Shown here: positions 45,151-53,245 of the stretch, one piece after another
Layout of the letters: every line of letters begins with the position of its first letter
How positions within the stretch are numbered: position 1 is the stretch's first letter
Assembly: GCF_001468395.1 (NCBI RefSeq)
Contig: NZ_LNSG01000004.1
Coordinates: forward strand, 248,001-312,000
DNA: 64,000 nt
Source of the DNA: Sphingopyxis sp. H073
Lineage (GTDB): Bacteria; Pseudomonadota; Alphaproteobacteria; Sphingomonadales; Sphingomonadaceae
Direction: 5' to 3'
Made by a program: the position numbers and the translations under genes
The notes under the pieces: generated by a model
What the model saw: only the letters and a program-made list of their open reading frames with translations
Told to the model about the DNA's origin: nothing
Databases searched by the model: none

Positions 45151-46233
45151 ATGAGCGAGCGCTACCAACTGGTCGACATGGCCGAGACGGGGCCCGCGGC
45201 GGTGCGCACCGCCTTTGCGAATCAAGTCGCCTATTGCCGGGCCAACGACGCGCGAGTCACCGCGCGGATCGTCGCCGCGCTCGCGACCTTGCTCGACAAG
45301 CCCGCGACCGAATTCGCGCGGCGGATCGCCGACTGGCAGGGGCCGCCGCTCGCCGACGCCCTGCCGCTGCGCGCCGCCGGCGGACTCCATGCGCTGCATC
45401 TGTCGGGCAAGTCGCCCGCGCTCGCCCCGATCTACGCCGACGCCGACGACATCAACGACGCAGCCGTCGTCGCGGGGGTCGTGGCGGGCCACGAGGCGGC
45501 GCTGCTCCCGTGGCTCGACGGGCCGCCACAGACCAATGAGGCGGGCCGTTCGTCGAATTTCATCGCCGCGATGCTGTGGCTGACCGACCAGGGGTTGCCG
45601 CCGCATTTCGATTGCCTCGAAATCGGGTCGAGCGCCGGCATCAACCTGATGATCGACCGCTATCACTACGACCTTGGCGGGGTGCAGGTCGGCCCCGAGC
45701 CAGGAGTCATGGCCTTCACCCCCGAATGGCGCGGGAGCCACCCGCCGCAGCACAAGATCGACTTTGCCGGACTGAAAGGGTGCGACGTCGGGCGGGTGGA
45801 CCTCACCGATCCGGCACAGGCGCTGCGCCTCAAGGCCTATATCTGGCCCGAACATGCGATCCGTTTCCAGCGCATCGAGGCCGCGATCGCGGCAGCGCGC
45901 GCGAAGAAACCGAACCTCGTCCACGCCAACGCCGCCGATTTCGTCGAGGCGGAGCTTCGCAAGCCGCAGGCGAAGGGGACGACGCGCGTGCTGATGCACT
46001 CGATCGTCTGGCAATATGTCCCCGAGGACCAGCAGATGCGCGTGACGACCGCGATGGAAGAGGCCGGCGCCGAGGCGACCGCCGATCGGCCGCTGGCGTG
46101 GATCGCGCTCGAAGCCAACCGTACCGTGCATCAACACGAACTCGTCGTCCGCTACTGGCCCGGCGGCGAAGCGGCGAAGATGCTTGGCCGCGCGCACGCC
46201 CATGGCGCGTGGGTCGAGTGGGCGGCCGCCTAA
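45151..46233 (+). CDS. DUF2332 family protein
   Basis: 360 aa with AGGAG upstream of the ATG. The central segment [17 protein letters not shown] resembles a Rossmann-type SAM or nucleotide loop, and [10 protein letters not shown] is a family motif near the start. Function is unknown. The end overlaps the convergent rcdA by four bases. Confidence 0.88.
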   Translation: MSERYQLVDMAETGPAAVRTAFANQVAYCRANDARVTARIVAALATLLDKPATEFARRIADWQGPPLADALPLRAAGGLHALHLSGKSPALAPIYADADDINDAAVVAGVVAGHEAALLPWLDGPPQTNEAGRSSNFIAAMLWLTDQGLPPHFDCLEIGSSAGINLMIDRYHYDLGGVQVGPEPGVMAFTPEWRGSHPPQHKIDFAGLKGCDVGRVDLTDPAQALRLKAYIWPEHAIRFQRIEAAIAAARAKKPNLVHANAADFVEAELRKPQAKGTTRVLMHSIVWQYVPEDQQMRVTTAMEEAGAEATADRPLAWIALEANRTVHQHELVVRYWPGGEAAKMLGRAHAHGAWVEWAAA

Positions 46234-46700
46234 AGCCGCGCTTCGAGCTGCGCGAGCATCGCCTGCACCGGGGTGACCGCGACCGGTGTTTCCCAACCGG
46301 CCTCCAGCGCGGCGATCCGCTCGAACAGCCGTTCGCTCGCGGCGACGATCCGGCGCAGCGGCATTGCGAAACGCGCACAGACCTCCCAGTCGGCCGCAAC
46401 CGGCTCGCCGATCCGCGCCGCGCTGTCACCCGCCCCCGCACCGGGATCGCCAGCGATCATCGCGCGGCGATGGAGCAGCCAGGCGATGATGTGCATCAGC
46501 CGCGTCGTCGTCTTGAGTGATTCGCACGCAAGGCTGACCTGCAGAAGGGCGTCGCGACCGACGGCACCGAGGTCGCGTTCGGCCGCAAAGGCCGCGTGCG
46601 CCTCATCGGCGAGCAGCATCGCCTCGACATAGAGATTCTCGACCTGCGCGCGGTGAACCGGCAGCCCGATCGCGATACCGTTTGTTGGGTCCGTCGCCAT
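46230..46700 (-). CDS. rcdA: DUF1465 protein, RcdA-type regulator of CtrA degradation
   Basis: 156 aa, all helical. The central R-D-A-L-L-Q-V-S-L-A-C-E-S-L-K-T-T-T-R-L-M-H region is typical of DUF1465 (PF07323), the family that contains Caulobacter RcdA. RcdA is an adaptor that helps ClpXP degrade CtrA at the cell pole. The assignment is by family; CtrA proteolysis in this organism is an inference. Confidence 0.85.
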   Translation of the reverse strand: MATDPTNGIAIGLPVHRAQVENLYVEAMLLADEAHAAFAAERDLGAVGRDALLQVSLACESLKTTTRLMHIIAWLLHRRAMIAGDPGAGAGDSAARIGEPVAADWEVCARFAMPLRRIVAASERLFERIAALEAGWETPVAVTPVQAMLAQLEARL

Positions 46701-46811
46701 GGCCGCGGAGATGACACGTTCACCGCTGTGGCGGCAACGACGGTAACCATGAAAAATCGAACCGCCAACGTCCCGTTTTGAATCAGGAGCCTTGAAGCGG
46801 AACCGTTCCCG

Positions 46812-47009
46812 TCAGGCGATGATGTCGGGAATGATCTGATCCTCGCACCACGAGATCTCGTCGCGCAGGCGCAGCTTGCGTTTCTTCATCCGCGCGAGCT
46901 GGAGCTGGTCTGGTACCGTCGCCTCGCCAAGGGCGATGATCGCCGCGTCGAGATCGCGATGCTCGAGGCGAAGCAGTTCCAGGCGCTGGGTAATTTCTTC
47001 GGCGTTCAC
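46812..47009 (-). CDS. DUF465/YdcH-family small protein
   Basis: 65 aa from a GTG at 47009 with AGGAGG about six bases upstream. A helical hairpin: L-E-L-L-R-L-E-H-R-D-L-D-A-A-I followed by L-A-R-M-K-K-R-K-L-R-L-R-D-E-I. This is the YdcH pattern (H-x-x-L-D then K-K-x-K-L-x-L-K-D-x-I). Function unknown. A second family member is divergent from it. Confidence 0.88.
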   Translation of the reverse strand: MNAEEITQRLELLRLEHRDLDAAIIALGEATVPDQLQLARMKKRKLRLRDEISWCEDQIIPDIIA

Positions 47010-47145
47010 ACCTGCCTCCTGCCACGATAGCGAGCGGTCCGCAACGGGCTGTCCGGGCCGCCTACCGGCTGGCCGAATCGGCACGACAAAGGGTGCGATT
47101 CGTGATTTACTCGGCTCCCCCAACCGAGTCGAAGGAGAATGGCCA

Positions 47146-47304
47146 ATGAGCATCTCGCATCTTTCCGCCCTGAAGTCCCGCCACGCGGACCTCGACGCGA
47201 AAATTGCGAATGAAGAGCGCCGTCCTTGCCCTGATACGGGACTATTGGCGCAGTTGAAGAAGCAGAAGCTGAGGCTCAAGGAAGAAATGGCCGCGACCGC
47301 CTGA
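47146..47304 (+). CDS. DUF465/YdcH-family small protein
   Basis: 52 aa from the ATG at 47146 with AAGGAG upstream. S-H-L-S-A-L-K-S-R-H-A-D-L-D-A-K-I and L-K-K-Q-K-L-R-L-K-E-E-M are the two DUF465 helices. An ATG seven bases earlier is in another frame and gives only about 23 residues. Paralogue of the divergent gene ending at 46812. Confidence 0.85.
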   Translation: MSISHLSALKSRHADLDAKIANEERRPCPDTGLLAQLKKQKLRLKEEMAATA

Positions 47305-47353
47305 CCGTCGCACGACCGCTACCGCCCGCTGGTGCTTCCCCTCGCGGAGCGCA

Positions 47354-47740
47354 TCAGCGTCGGCGGTAGAAGGGGCCCTTGTTCAGCGCCGACAGATGCG
47401 GCGGAACTTCCGATTTCTGGACAACCTGACGCCGAACCGCCTGCGGATCGACCTGACGGTCGAACGCGATCCCGAACTTGCCCTCGCCGACCCAGACGAT
47501 TCGCCCTGGAACCGGGCCAACGTTGCGCAGATCCACCTCGATCGCCGCCCCTTGGGCCAGCCCGCGAAACGTGGCTTCTGCAAGCATCCCCCCAGCGGAC
47601 AGATTGCGAACGCGAACGACGAGCGGCGCGGCCTGTCCGGGAATCAGGACATGCGCCTGCAGGAACAGGCTGTCCCGGTCGGCACTGCGCGACAGCGCCG
47701 CCACCTCTTCATCCACCGATAGTGGTTCACGCGATTCCAT
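47354..47740 (-). CDS. PilZ domain protein
   Basis: 128 aa. The PilZ motif (D/N)-x-S-x-x-G appears as R-N-L-S-A-G-G-M near residues 45-52, followed by beta strands with G-R-I-V-W-V-G-E-G-K-F-G-I-A-F. The preceding R-x-x-x-R of c-di-GMP binders is not clearly conserved (an S-A-D-R-D-S segment stands in that area), so binding of c-di-GMP is uncertain. Single gene. Confidence 0.85.
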   Translation of the reverse strand: MESREPLSVDEEVAALSRSADRDSLFLQAHVLIPGQAAPLVVRVRNLSAGGMLAEATFRGLAQGAAIEVDLRNVGPVPGRIVWVGEGKFGIAFDRQVDPQAVRRQVVQKSEVPPHLSALNKGPFYRRR

Positions 47741-47833
47741 TGCGACCTTTTCCCCGCGCTGAGTGTCAGGCGGCGAATCTAGGTCGCAGCGATTGCGGAA
47801 ACGTAAATGCCGCCGACTTTGTCCCGGCGAGGA

Positions 47834-48295
47834 TCAGTCTTCGCGCGAGATGCGTTCGTTGCGCTCGTGACGCTCCTGCGCCTCGAGCGTCATCGTCGCG
47901 ATAGGGCGGGCCTGGAGCCGCGCGAGCGAGATCGGCTCGCCGGTCACCGCGCAATAGCCATATTCGCCTTCGTCGATGCGCCGGATCGCCGAATCGATCT
48001 TCGCGATCAGCTTGCGCTGGCGGTCGCGGGTGCGCAGCTCGATCGCCCAGTCGGTCTCGCTCGACGCGCGGTCAGCAAGGTCGGGTTCGCGAAGCGGCCC
48101 GTCCTGCAACTGTGCCAGCGTCGATTCGGATTCGGAGAGGATCGACTTTTTCCATGCGAGCAGCAGGCCACGGAAATACTCCTGCTGCCGCTCGTTCATA
48201 AACTCTTCGTCTTCGCTGGGAACATAATCCGAATCGAGGTTCGATTTGGCTTCGCGAAGCGCGTCGGCGCCAACATCGGCGATCTGGGTTGGCAT
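47834..48295 (-). CDS. dksA: RNA polymerase-binding transcription factor DksA
   Basis: 153 aa from the ATG at 48295. It acts with ppGpp in the RNA polymerase secondary channel. The coiled-coil tip has D-L-A-D-R-A (D72, D75, A77), matching the essential D-x-x-D-x-A. The zinc-finger region keeps only Cys115 (G-Y-C-A-V-T-G-E-P-I); the other three zinc ligands are replaced, as in other alphaproteobacterial DksA. This resembles zinc-independent DksA variants. Single gene. Confidence 0.95.
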   Translation of the reverse strand: MPTQIADVGADALREAKSNLDSDYVPSEDEEFMNERQQEYFRGLLLAWKKSILSESESTLAQLQDGPLREPDLADRASSETDWAIELRTRDRQRKLIAKIDSAIRRIDEGEYGYCAVTGEPISLARLQARPIATMTLEAQERHERNERISRED

Positions 48296-48692
48296 AAAGG
48301 GCTTTTCGCGTCCTTTCGTGTCGCCGTCCGCCCGGAACGGACGGAACGGGGAATGCGCCGCGCCTATAACCAGCCGCCGGTTGCGACACAAGCGCCGAAG
48401 CAGCCGCTAAGCATTTGGCGGTGAAGCAAAGCTGAACCGGCCACGGCCCGACCGGCGAGACTTAACTTCGCCATGGGTTCGAATTTGTCCAATAGGGCCG
48501 ATTTGAAGTCATTTACGTGCTGATTTGGGACAGTTATGCTATTCGGGGTTGATTCCGGGGGGCAAATCCCGCTGTCGGACAGGCAAACGCGGTTAACGCA
48601 ATTGCCGCGTTCACAAAGCTTTGGCCTTTTACGTCCAGTGGAGGGCACGGCGGCGAAGCGTCGGACACCCGCAACGGGAAAGAGAGAAGTCT
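48296..48692. other. Divergent promoter region dksA/Ser-rich protein
   Basis: 397 bases. Open frames here are short and unlike any protein I know. An AT-richer part around 48500-48545 is the likely promoter area of the Ser-rich protein. No hairpin or RNA gene recognised. Confidence 0.45.
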
Positions 48693-49961
48693 ATGTCGGT
48701 TCGAATGGCCCTCGCCAAACTATGTGCTTGCACCTGCGGCGGTGCGATCATTGGCAGCGGCGCGATGCAGATCGCCGACGTCCCGGCGGCACGCGCCCAG
48801 TCGGCGAAGCCCTGCACCCCCTGCGGCGGCGCCAAGAAGGTCGTTCGCAAGCGCCATGCCGCGAAAAAGCCGGTGAAGCGCATCCGCCGCGTCGTCACGA
48901 CGAAGCGTGTGATCCGCACCGCAACTCCGCAGCAACAGGTCGTGACGCAGACGATCCCCCTGCCCCCGATTCCCTATGCGCCCTTCCCGCAGCGCGGATG
49001 GGAAGGTGGCGGCAGCGGCGGCGGTGTGACAGTGATCGGCGGCGGCTTCGGCGGCGGTTTCGGCGGCGGCTTCTTTGGCGGCTTCTTTGGGGGCAGCAGC
49101 AGCGGCGGGGGCGGCAGCGTGGTTGTCACCTCGACGACGACCGGCGGCATCACCTCGAGCACCAGCTCGACCTCGGGCGGCGTATCCACCTCGACCGGCG
49201 GGGTTTCCACCTCGACGTCGAGCTCCTCGGGCAATGTGTCGACGTCGACCGGCGGGGTTTCCACCTCGACGTCGACGGGCGGCGTCAGCACTTCAACGGG
49301 CGGCGTTTCGACGTCGACCGGCGGGGTCAGCACCTCCTCGGGCAACGTCTCGACCTCGTCGGGCAATGTCAGCACGTCGTCGGGCAATGTGTCGACCTCG
49401 ACCGGCGGCATCAGCAGCACCTCGTCGAGCAGCAGCTCGTCGTCGAGTTCGTCTTCTTCCTCCTCGTCTTCGTCGTCGAGCTCGTCGTCCTCGGGCGGGG
49501 GCAGCTCGTCGAAGGGCGGTTCGTCGCATGGTTCCTCGGGCTGGGGCAGCTCGTCGAGGGGTGGCAGCAGTTCAGGCGGTTCGAGCAGCAGCTCGGGTGG
49601 TTCGAGCAGCAGCAGTTCAGGCGGTTCGGGAAGCAGTTCGTCGTCGAGCAGTTCCTCCTCGTCATCCTCGTCCAGCAGCAGCTCATCGGGCGGTGCGACC
49701 TCGTCGGGCGCGACGAGCACCAGCAGCAGCTTCGGCGGCACCAGCACCAGCACCGGGTCCTCGTCGTCGAGCAGCAGTTCCTCTTCGAGCTCTTCTTCCT
49801 CGTCGTCGAGTTCGGGCGGCAGCACCAGCAGCTCGTCGGGCGATCCGACCCCGGTGCCGGCCCCGCCGATGATCCTGCTCTTCGGCGCCGCAGCCGCCGC
49901 GCTCGTCGCGCGCCGCCGCGCCGCGAACCGCAACGACGACGACAAGTCGGACGCGGCGTAA
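48693..49961 (+). CDS. Exported Ser/Gly/Thr-rich repetitive protein with PEP-CTERM-like tail
   Basis: 422 aa from the ATG at 48693. Layout: signal-like N-terminus (1-36, ending A-R-A-Q) with three closely spaced Cys (C11, C13, C15), then C-T-P-C-G-G, a Lys/Arg-rich stretch (48-75), a Gly-rich block (103-141), V-S-T-S-T-G-G type repeats (about 150-250), long poly-Ser runs (to about 385) and a C-terminal V-P-A-P-P, 14-residue hydrophobic helix and A-R-R-R, then an acidic tail. V-P-x-P-P plus helix plus R-R-R is the PEP-CTERM sorting pattern recognised by exosortase. No exosortase gene is in the window. Probably a surface or extracellular-matrix protein, possibly glycosylated. Confidence 0.8.
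   Translation: MSVRMALAKLCACTCGGAIIGSGAMQIADVPAARAQSAKPCTPCGGAKKVVRKRHAAKKPVKRIRRVVTTKRVIRTATPQQQVVTQTIPLPPIPYAPFPQRGWEGGGSGGGVTVIGGGFGGGFGGGFFGGFFGGSSSGGGGSVVVTSTTTGGITSSTSSTSGGVSTSTGGVSTSTSSSSGNVSTSTGGVSTSTSTGGVSTSTGGVSTSTGGVSTSSGNVSTSSGNVSTSSGNVSTSTGGISSTSSSSSSSSSSSSSSSSSSSSSSSSGGGSSSKGGSSHGSSGWGSSSRGGSSSGGSSSSSGGSSSSSSGGSGSSSSSSSSSSSSSSSSSSSGGATSSGATSTSSSFGGTSTSTGSSSSSSSSSSSSSSSSSSSGGSTSSSSGDPTPVPAPPMILLFGAAAAALVARRRAANRNDDDKSDAA
49170..49420 (+). repeat. Tandem in-frame repeats encoding V-S-T-S-T-G-G units
   Basis: A roughly 21-base unit (GTCGACGTCGACCGGCGGGG and variants) recurs about ten times inside the Ser-rich gene. It is imperfect and in frame, and passes into TCG/AGC trinucleotide runs further on. 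Confidence 0.75.
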
Positions 49962-50007
49962 ACGAATCCACTGGCGGTCGAGGGGGCTAACCCGACCACC
50001 TAACTGG

Positions 50008-50036
50008 GGGCCGCCCGCAAGGACGGCCCTCTTTTC
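50008..50036 (+). terminator. Terminator after the Ser-rich protein gene
   Basis: GGGCCGCCC and GGACGGCCC form a 9-bp stem with one mismatch and a GCAA loop, followed by TCTTTT. Confidence 0.8.
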
Positions 50037-50053
50037 ATGTGGCGCGCATTTTC

Positions 50054-50073
50054 AGTTTGCCAATCGGCAAACT
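50054..50073. promoter_or_regulatory. Palindromic ArsR-type operator
   Basis: AGTTTGCC-AATC-GGCAAACT has perfect 8-base arms. It lies 18 bases upstream of the arsR-family start, overlapping the expected promoter, so autorepression is likely. Confidence 0.75.
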
Positions 50074-50091
50074 ATCTATAAAGTTCGCCAC

Positions 50092-50436
50092 ATGGTGAAC
50101 CAATCATCCGCTCTCGACTCGGTCTTTCACGCACTCGCCGACCCGACGCGCCGTGCTGTGATCGGCCGCCTGCTGAGCGGCGCGGCGCCCGTGAAGCGGC
50201 TCGCCGAGCCCTTCGACATGGGCCTTCCCGCCTTTTTGAAGCATCTGGCGGTGCTGGAGGGCTCCGGGCTCATTCGCTCGGCGAAGCAGGGCCGCGTGCG
50301 CACCTGCCACCTGAACGAAGCCCGGCTCGCCGAGGCGGAAGGCTGGCTGTCCGAACAGCGGGCCGTCTGGCAGGCGCGCACCGACCGGCTGGCGGCATTC
50401 GTGGAAGCACAACATCCTCAGGAGCAACGCAGGTGA
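50092..50436 (+). CDS. ArsR/SmtB-family transcriptional regulator
   Basis: 114 aa winged helix. Typical N-terminus V-F-H-A-L-A-D-P-T-R-R-A-V-I-G-R-L and recognition region P-A-F-L-K-H-L-A-V-L-E-G-S-G-L-I. The metal motif C-x-C of ArsR/SmtB is absent; this is the non-metal subgroup normally paired with SRPBCC proteins. No strong ribosome site precedes the ATG. It overlaps the next gene (GTGA). Confidence 0.94.
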   Translation: MVNQSSALDSVFHALADPTRRAVIGRLLSGAAPVKRLAEPFDMGLPAFLKHLAVLEGSGLIRSAKQGRVRTCHLNEARLAEAEGWLSEQRAVWQARTDRLAAFVEAQHPQEQRR

Positions 50437-50897
50437 CAAACGGAACCGAGCTTACCATCTCCCGCCTGATCAAGGCGCCGCCGTCGGCGGTCTGGAACGC
50501 CTGGAGCGTGCCCGAAAATCTTGAGAAATGGTGGATTCCCGCACCGATCGAATGCCGCGTCGACACGCTCGAGCTCCGTCCCGGCGGCGGTTTCGTGACC
50601 CGCATGCGCGAGCAAGGCGCCACCGATTTCCAGCCGCATGTCGACGGCTGCTTCCTCGAGGCGGTCCCCGAGCAGAGGCTGGTCTTCACGACCGTCCTGA
50701 CCGCAGGCTGGCAGCCCGTCGAACCGTGGCTCGCCATCACCGCGATCCTTACCTTCGAACCGAAGGACGGCGGCACACTCTATGCGGCGCGGGTGCTCCA
50801 CAAGAGCCCCGAGGATAGCGCGAAGCATGACGAGATGGGCTTCTACGAAGGCTGGGGCACGGCGATCAGCCAGCTCGCCAGGCTGATCGAACCATAG
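50433..50897 (+). CDS. SRPBCC/AHSA1 domain protein
   Basis: 154 aa from a GTG that overlaps the arsR stop; AGGAG lies 10 bases upstream. The START-like fold is shown by [22 protein letters not shown] and the C-terminal [13 protein letters not shown]. Such proteins bind hydrophobic ligands; the function of arsR-SRPBCC pairs is mostly unknown. Confidence 0.93.
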   Translation: MTNGTELTISRLIKAPPSAVWNAWSVPENLEKWWIPAPIECRVDTLELRPGGGFVTRMREQGATDFQPHVDGCFLEAVPEQRLVFTTVLTAGWQPVEPWLAITAILTFEPKDGGTLYAARVLHKSPEDSAKHDEMGFYEGWGTAISQLARLIEP

Positions 50898-51072
50898 CCC
50901 TGCCTGTCGCGCAGCGATGGGGAGGCGGCAGCGCGAAGCGCTGACGGAGGGGCCACGAAGCAACGTTGCAGCCCCTCCACCATCGCCTGCGGCGGCGGTC
51001 CCCCTCCCATGCCTGCGGCACTGGGAGGATCAAGGCTTGCACCGCTCGCCCCGCGCCGCCATAGCGCGGCGC

Positions 51073-52353
51073 ATGCACGATATCCGCCTGATCCGGGAAA
51101 ATCCCGCAGCCTTCGACGCCGGCCTCGCGCGCCGCGGCCTCGAACCCCTGTCCGCGCCAATCCTTGCCGCCGACGCATCGCTGCGCGCGCTTCAGACCGA
51201 AATCCAGGCTTCGCTCGCGCGCCGCAACGAAGCGTCGAAACTGATCGGTCAGGCGATGGCGCAGGGCGACAAGGACAAGGCCGAAGCGCTGAAGGCCGAG
51301 GTCACCGATCTCAAGACGACCCTCCCCGCAAAGGAAGAGACCGAGCGCGAACAGCTCGCCGCCTTGCAGGACCTGCTCGCTGCGCTTCCGAACCTTCCCG
51401 CCGACGACGTCCCCGATGGCGAGGACGAGGACGCGAATGTCGAGATTTCGCGCTGGGGCACGCCGCGAACCTTCGACTTCGCGCCGCAGGAACATGCCGA
51501 TTTCGCTCCCGCGCTCGGCCTCGACTTCGAGACCGCGGCGAAGATGTCGGGCGCGCGCTTCGCTTTCCTGAAAGGTCAGATGGCGCGGCTCGAACGCGCG
51601 CTCGGCCAGTTCATGCTCGATATGCAGACCGGCGAGCCCGGCTATGTCGAATGCGCGACCCCGCTGATGGTCCGCGACGAGGCGGCGTTCGGCACCACGC
51701 AGCTCCCGAAGTTCCGCGAGGACCTGTTCCAGACCACCGACGGGCGGTGGCTCATCTCGACCTCCGAAATGAGCCTGACCAACGCGGTGCGCGAGGAAAT
51801 CCTGTCCGAGGCCGAGCTGCCGATCCGCATGACCGCGCTTACCCCCTGCTTCCGCTCCGAGGCGGGGTCGGCGGGCCGCGACACGCGGGGTTATATTCGT
51901 CAGCACCAGTTCTGGAAGGTCGAGCTTGTCTCGATCGTCCGTCCCGAGGACAGCGACGCCGAACTCGAACGCAAGACAAGGGCGGCCGAGAAGATACTGG
52001 AAGCACTAGACCTTCCCTATCGCAAGATGCTGCTCTGCGCAGGCGACATGGGCTTCGCCGCGCGCAAGACCTATGACCTCGAAGTGTGGCTTCCCGGTCA
52101 GGATAGCTATCGCGAGATTTCGAGCTGCTCCAATTGTGGCGACTTCCAGGCGCGCCGCATGAATACGCGCTTCCGCCGCGAAGATGCGAAGGCCAACGAG
52201 TTCGTCCACACGCTGAACGGCTCGGGGCTTGCCGTGGGGCGGACGCTGGTGGCGATCCTCGAGAATTATCAGCAGGCGGATGGCAGCGTCGATATTCCGG
52301 CGGCGTTGCTGCCGTATATGGGCGGCCTCACCAAGCTGACGCCCGCGTCCTGA
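51073..52353 (+). CDS. serS: Serine--tRNA ligase
   Basis: 426 aa from the ATG at 51073 ([11 protein letters not shown]). The N-terminal coiled-coil tRNA-binding arm (about 30-105) and the class II catalytic core are complete: motif 2 [14 protein letters not shown] and motif 3 [10 protein letters not shown]. The 175 bases upstream hold only a repeat-like GC-rich stretch. Confidence 0.97.
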   Translation: MHDIRLIRENPAAFDAGLARRGLEPLSAPILAADASLRALQTEIQASLARRNEASKLIGQAMAQGDKDKAEALKAEVTDLKTTLPAKEETEREQLAALQDLLAALPNLPADDVPDGEDEDANVEISRWGTPRTFDFAPQEHADFAPALGLDFETAAKMSGARFAFLKGQMARLERALGQFMLDMQTGEPGYVECATPLMVRDEAAFGTTQLPKFREDLFQTTDGRWLISTSEMSLTNAVREEILSEAELPIRMTALTPCFRSEAGSAGRDTRGYIRQHQFWKVELVSIVRPEDSDAELERKTRAAEKILEALDLPYRKMLLCAGDMGFAARKTYDLEVWLPGQDSYREISSCSNCGDFQARRMNTRFRREDAKANEFVHTLNGSGLAVGRTLVAILENYQQADGSVDIPAALLPYMGGLTKLTPAS

Positions 52354-52356
52354 ACT

Positions 52357-52428
52357 CGTCACCCCGGACTTGATCCGGGGTCCACGACGCCGGCGCCAAA
52401 TGGATCCCGGATCAAGTCCGGGATGACG
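52357..52428. repeat. REP-like palindromic element (serS-surE gap)
   Basis: Starts CGTCACCCCGGACTTGATCC and ends AAGTCCGGGATGACG. It fills almost the whole gap between the two genes and ends 19 bases before the surE start. Confidence 0.9.
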
Positions 52429-52447
52429 AAGAAAGAGAGACTCGAAA

Positions 52448-53212
52448 GTGCGCATCCTCCTCACCAACGACGACGGCTATCACGCCCCCGGTATGGCGGT
52501 GCTCGAAGCCATCGCGCGCCAGCTTTCGGACGACATCTGGGTCTGCGCCCCCGCCGAGGAACAGTCGGGCGCGGGCCACTCGCTCACCCTGTCGCGCCCC
52601 GTCCGCATCCGCCAGCACGGCGAGCGGCGCTGGTCGTGCAGCGGCACCCCGACCGACTCTGTGATGATGGCAATCGGCAAGCTGATGCCCGAAAAGCCGG
52701 ACCTGATCCTGTCGGGCGTCAACCGCGGCGCCAACCTGGGCGACGACATCACTTACTCGGGCACCGTTTCGGCTGCGATCGAGGGCGCGCTCGCCGGCAT
52801 TCGCGCGATCGCGCTGAGCCAGGTCTATGCCAAGGAAGGGATGGGTGACAGCGTCCCCTTCGAAGCGGCCGAAGCGTGGGGCGCCAAGGTGCTGCGCCCG
52901 TTGCTCGATCACGACATGCCGCCGCGCACGCTGATCAATGTCAACTTTCCGGCCATCCCGGCGGCCGATGTGCGTGGCATTCGCGTCACCCGGCAGGGAT
53001 TCCACGATTACGGCCGCGGCTCGATCGTCGAGGGCACCGATCCGCGCGGCTATCCCTATTATTGGTTCGGGCTGCACGGGATCGAGCACAGCCCCGGTCA
53101 CGACAGCGACCTTGAGGCGATCGACGATCGATATATCTCGGTCACCCCGCTCCAGCTCGACCTCACGCACGACGCTTCGCTGGCGGCGCTGCGCAGCGTC
53201 TATAGCGACTAG
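52448..53212 (+). CDS. surE: 5'/3'-nucleotidase SurE
   Basis: 254 aa from a GTG. A metal-dependent nucleotidase for stationary-phase survival. The metal site is L-T-N-D-D-G-Y (D8, D9), with Q-S-G-A-G-H-S-L-T near residue 40 and S-G-V-N-R-G-A-N-L-G-D-D near 90. In many proteobacteria surE lies near pcm and rpoS; here serS precedes it and a channel gene follows. Confidence 0.96.
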   Translation: MRILLTNDDGYHAPGMAVLEAIARQLSDDIWVCAPAEEQSGAGHSLTLSRPVRIRQHGERRWSCSGTPTDSVMMAIGKLMPEKPDLILSGVNRGANLGDDITYSGTVSAAIEGALAGIRAIALSQVYAKEGMGDSVPFEAAEAWGAKVLRPLLDHDMPPRTLINVNFPAIPAADVRGIRVTRQGFHDYGRGSIVEGTDPRGYPYYWFGLHGIEHSPGHDSDLEAIDDRYISVTPLQLDLTHDASLAALRSVYSD

Positions 53213-53245
53213 CCTTCGCGCCACGGCTTTGGCACAAGGTCCGCA

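Noticed and set aside
48364..48648. A 94-codon minus-strand frame before the Ser-rich gene
   Set aside because: It overlaps the promoter region and has no ribosome site, family match or typical codon use.
48536..49990. A second long plus-strand frame overlapping the Ser-rich gene
   Set aside because: It is a frame-shifted reading of the same repeats. The chosen frame has a ribosome site, a signal peptide and a sorting tail.
48974..49999. A 341-codon Asp/Glu/Leu-rich frame antisense to the Ser-rich gene
   Set aside because: It is the mirror of the TCG/AGC triplet runs and has no ribosome site or recognisable domain.
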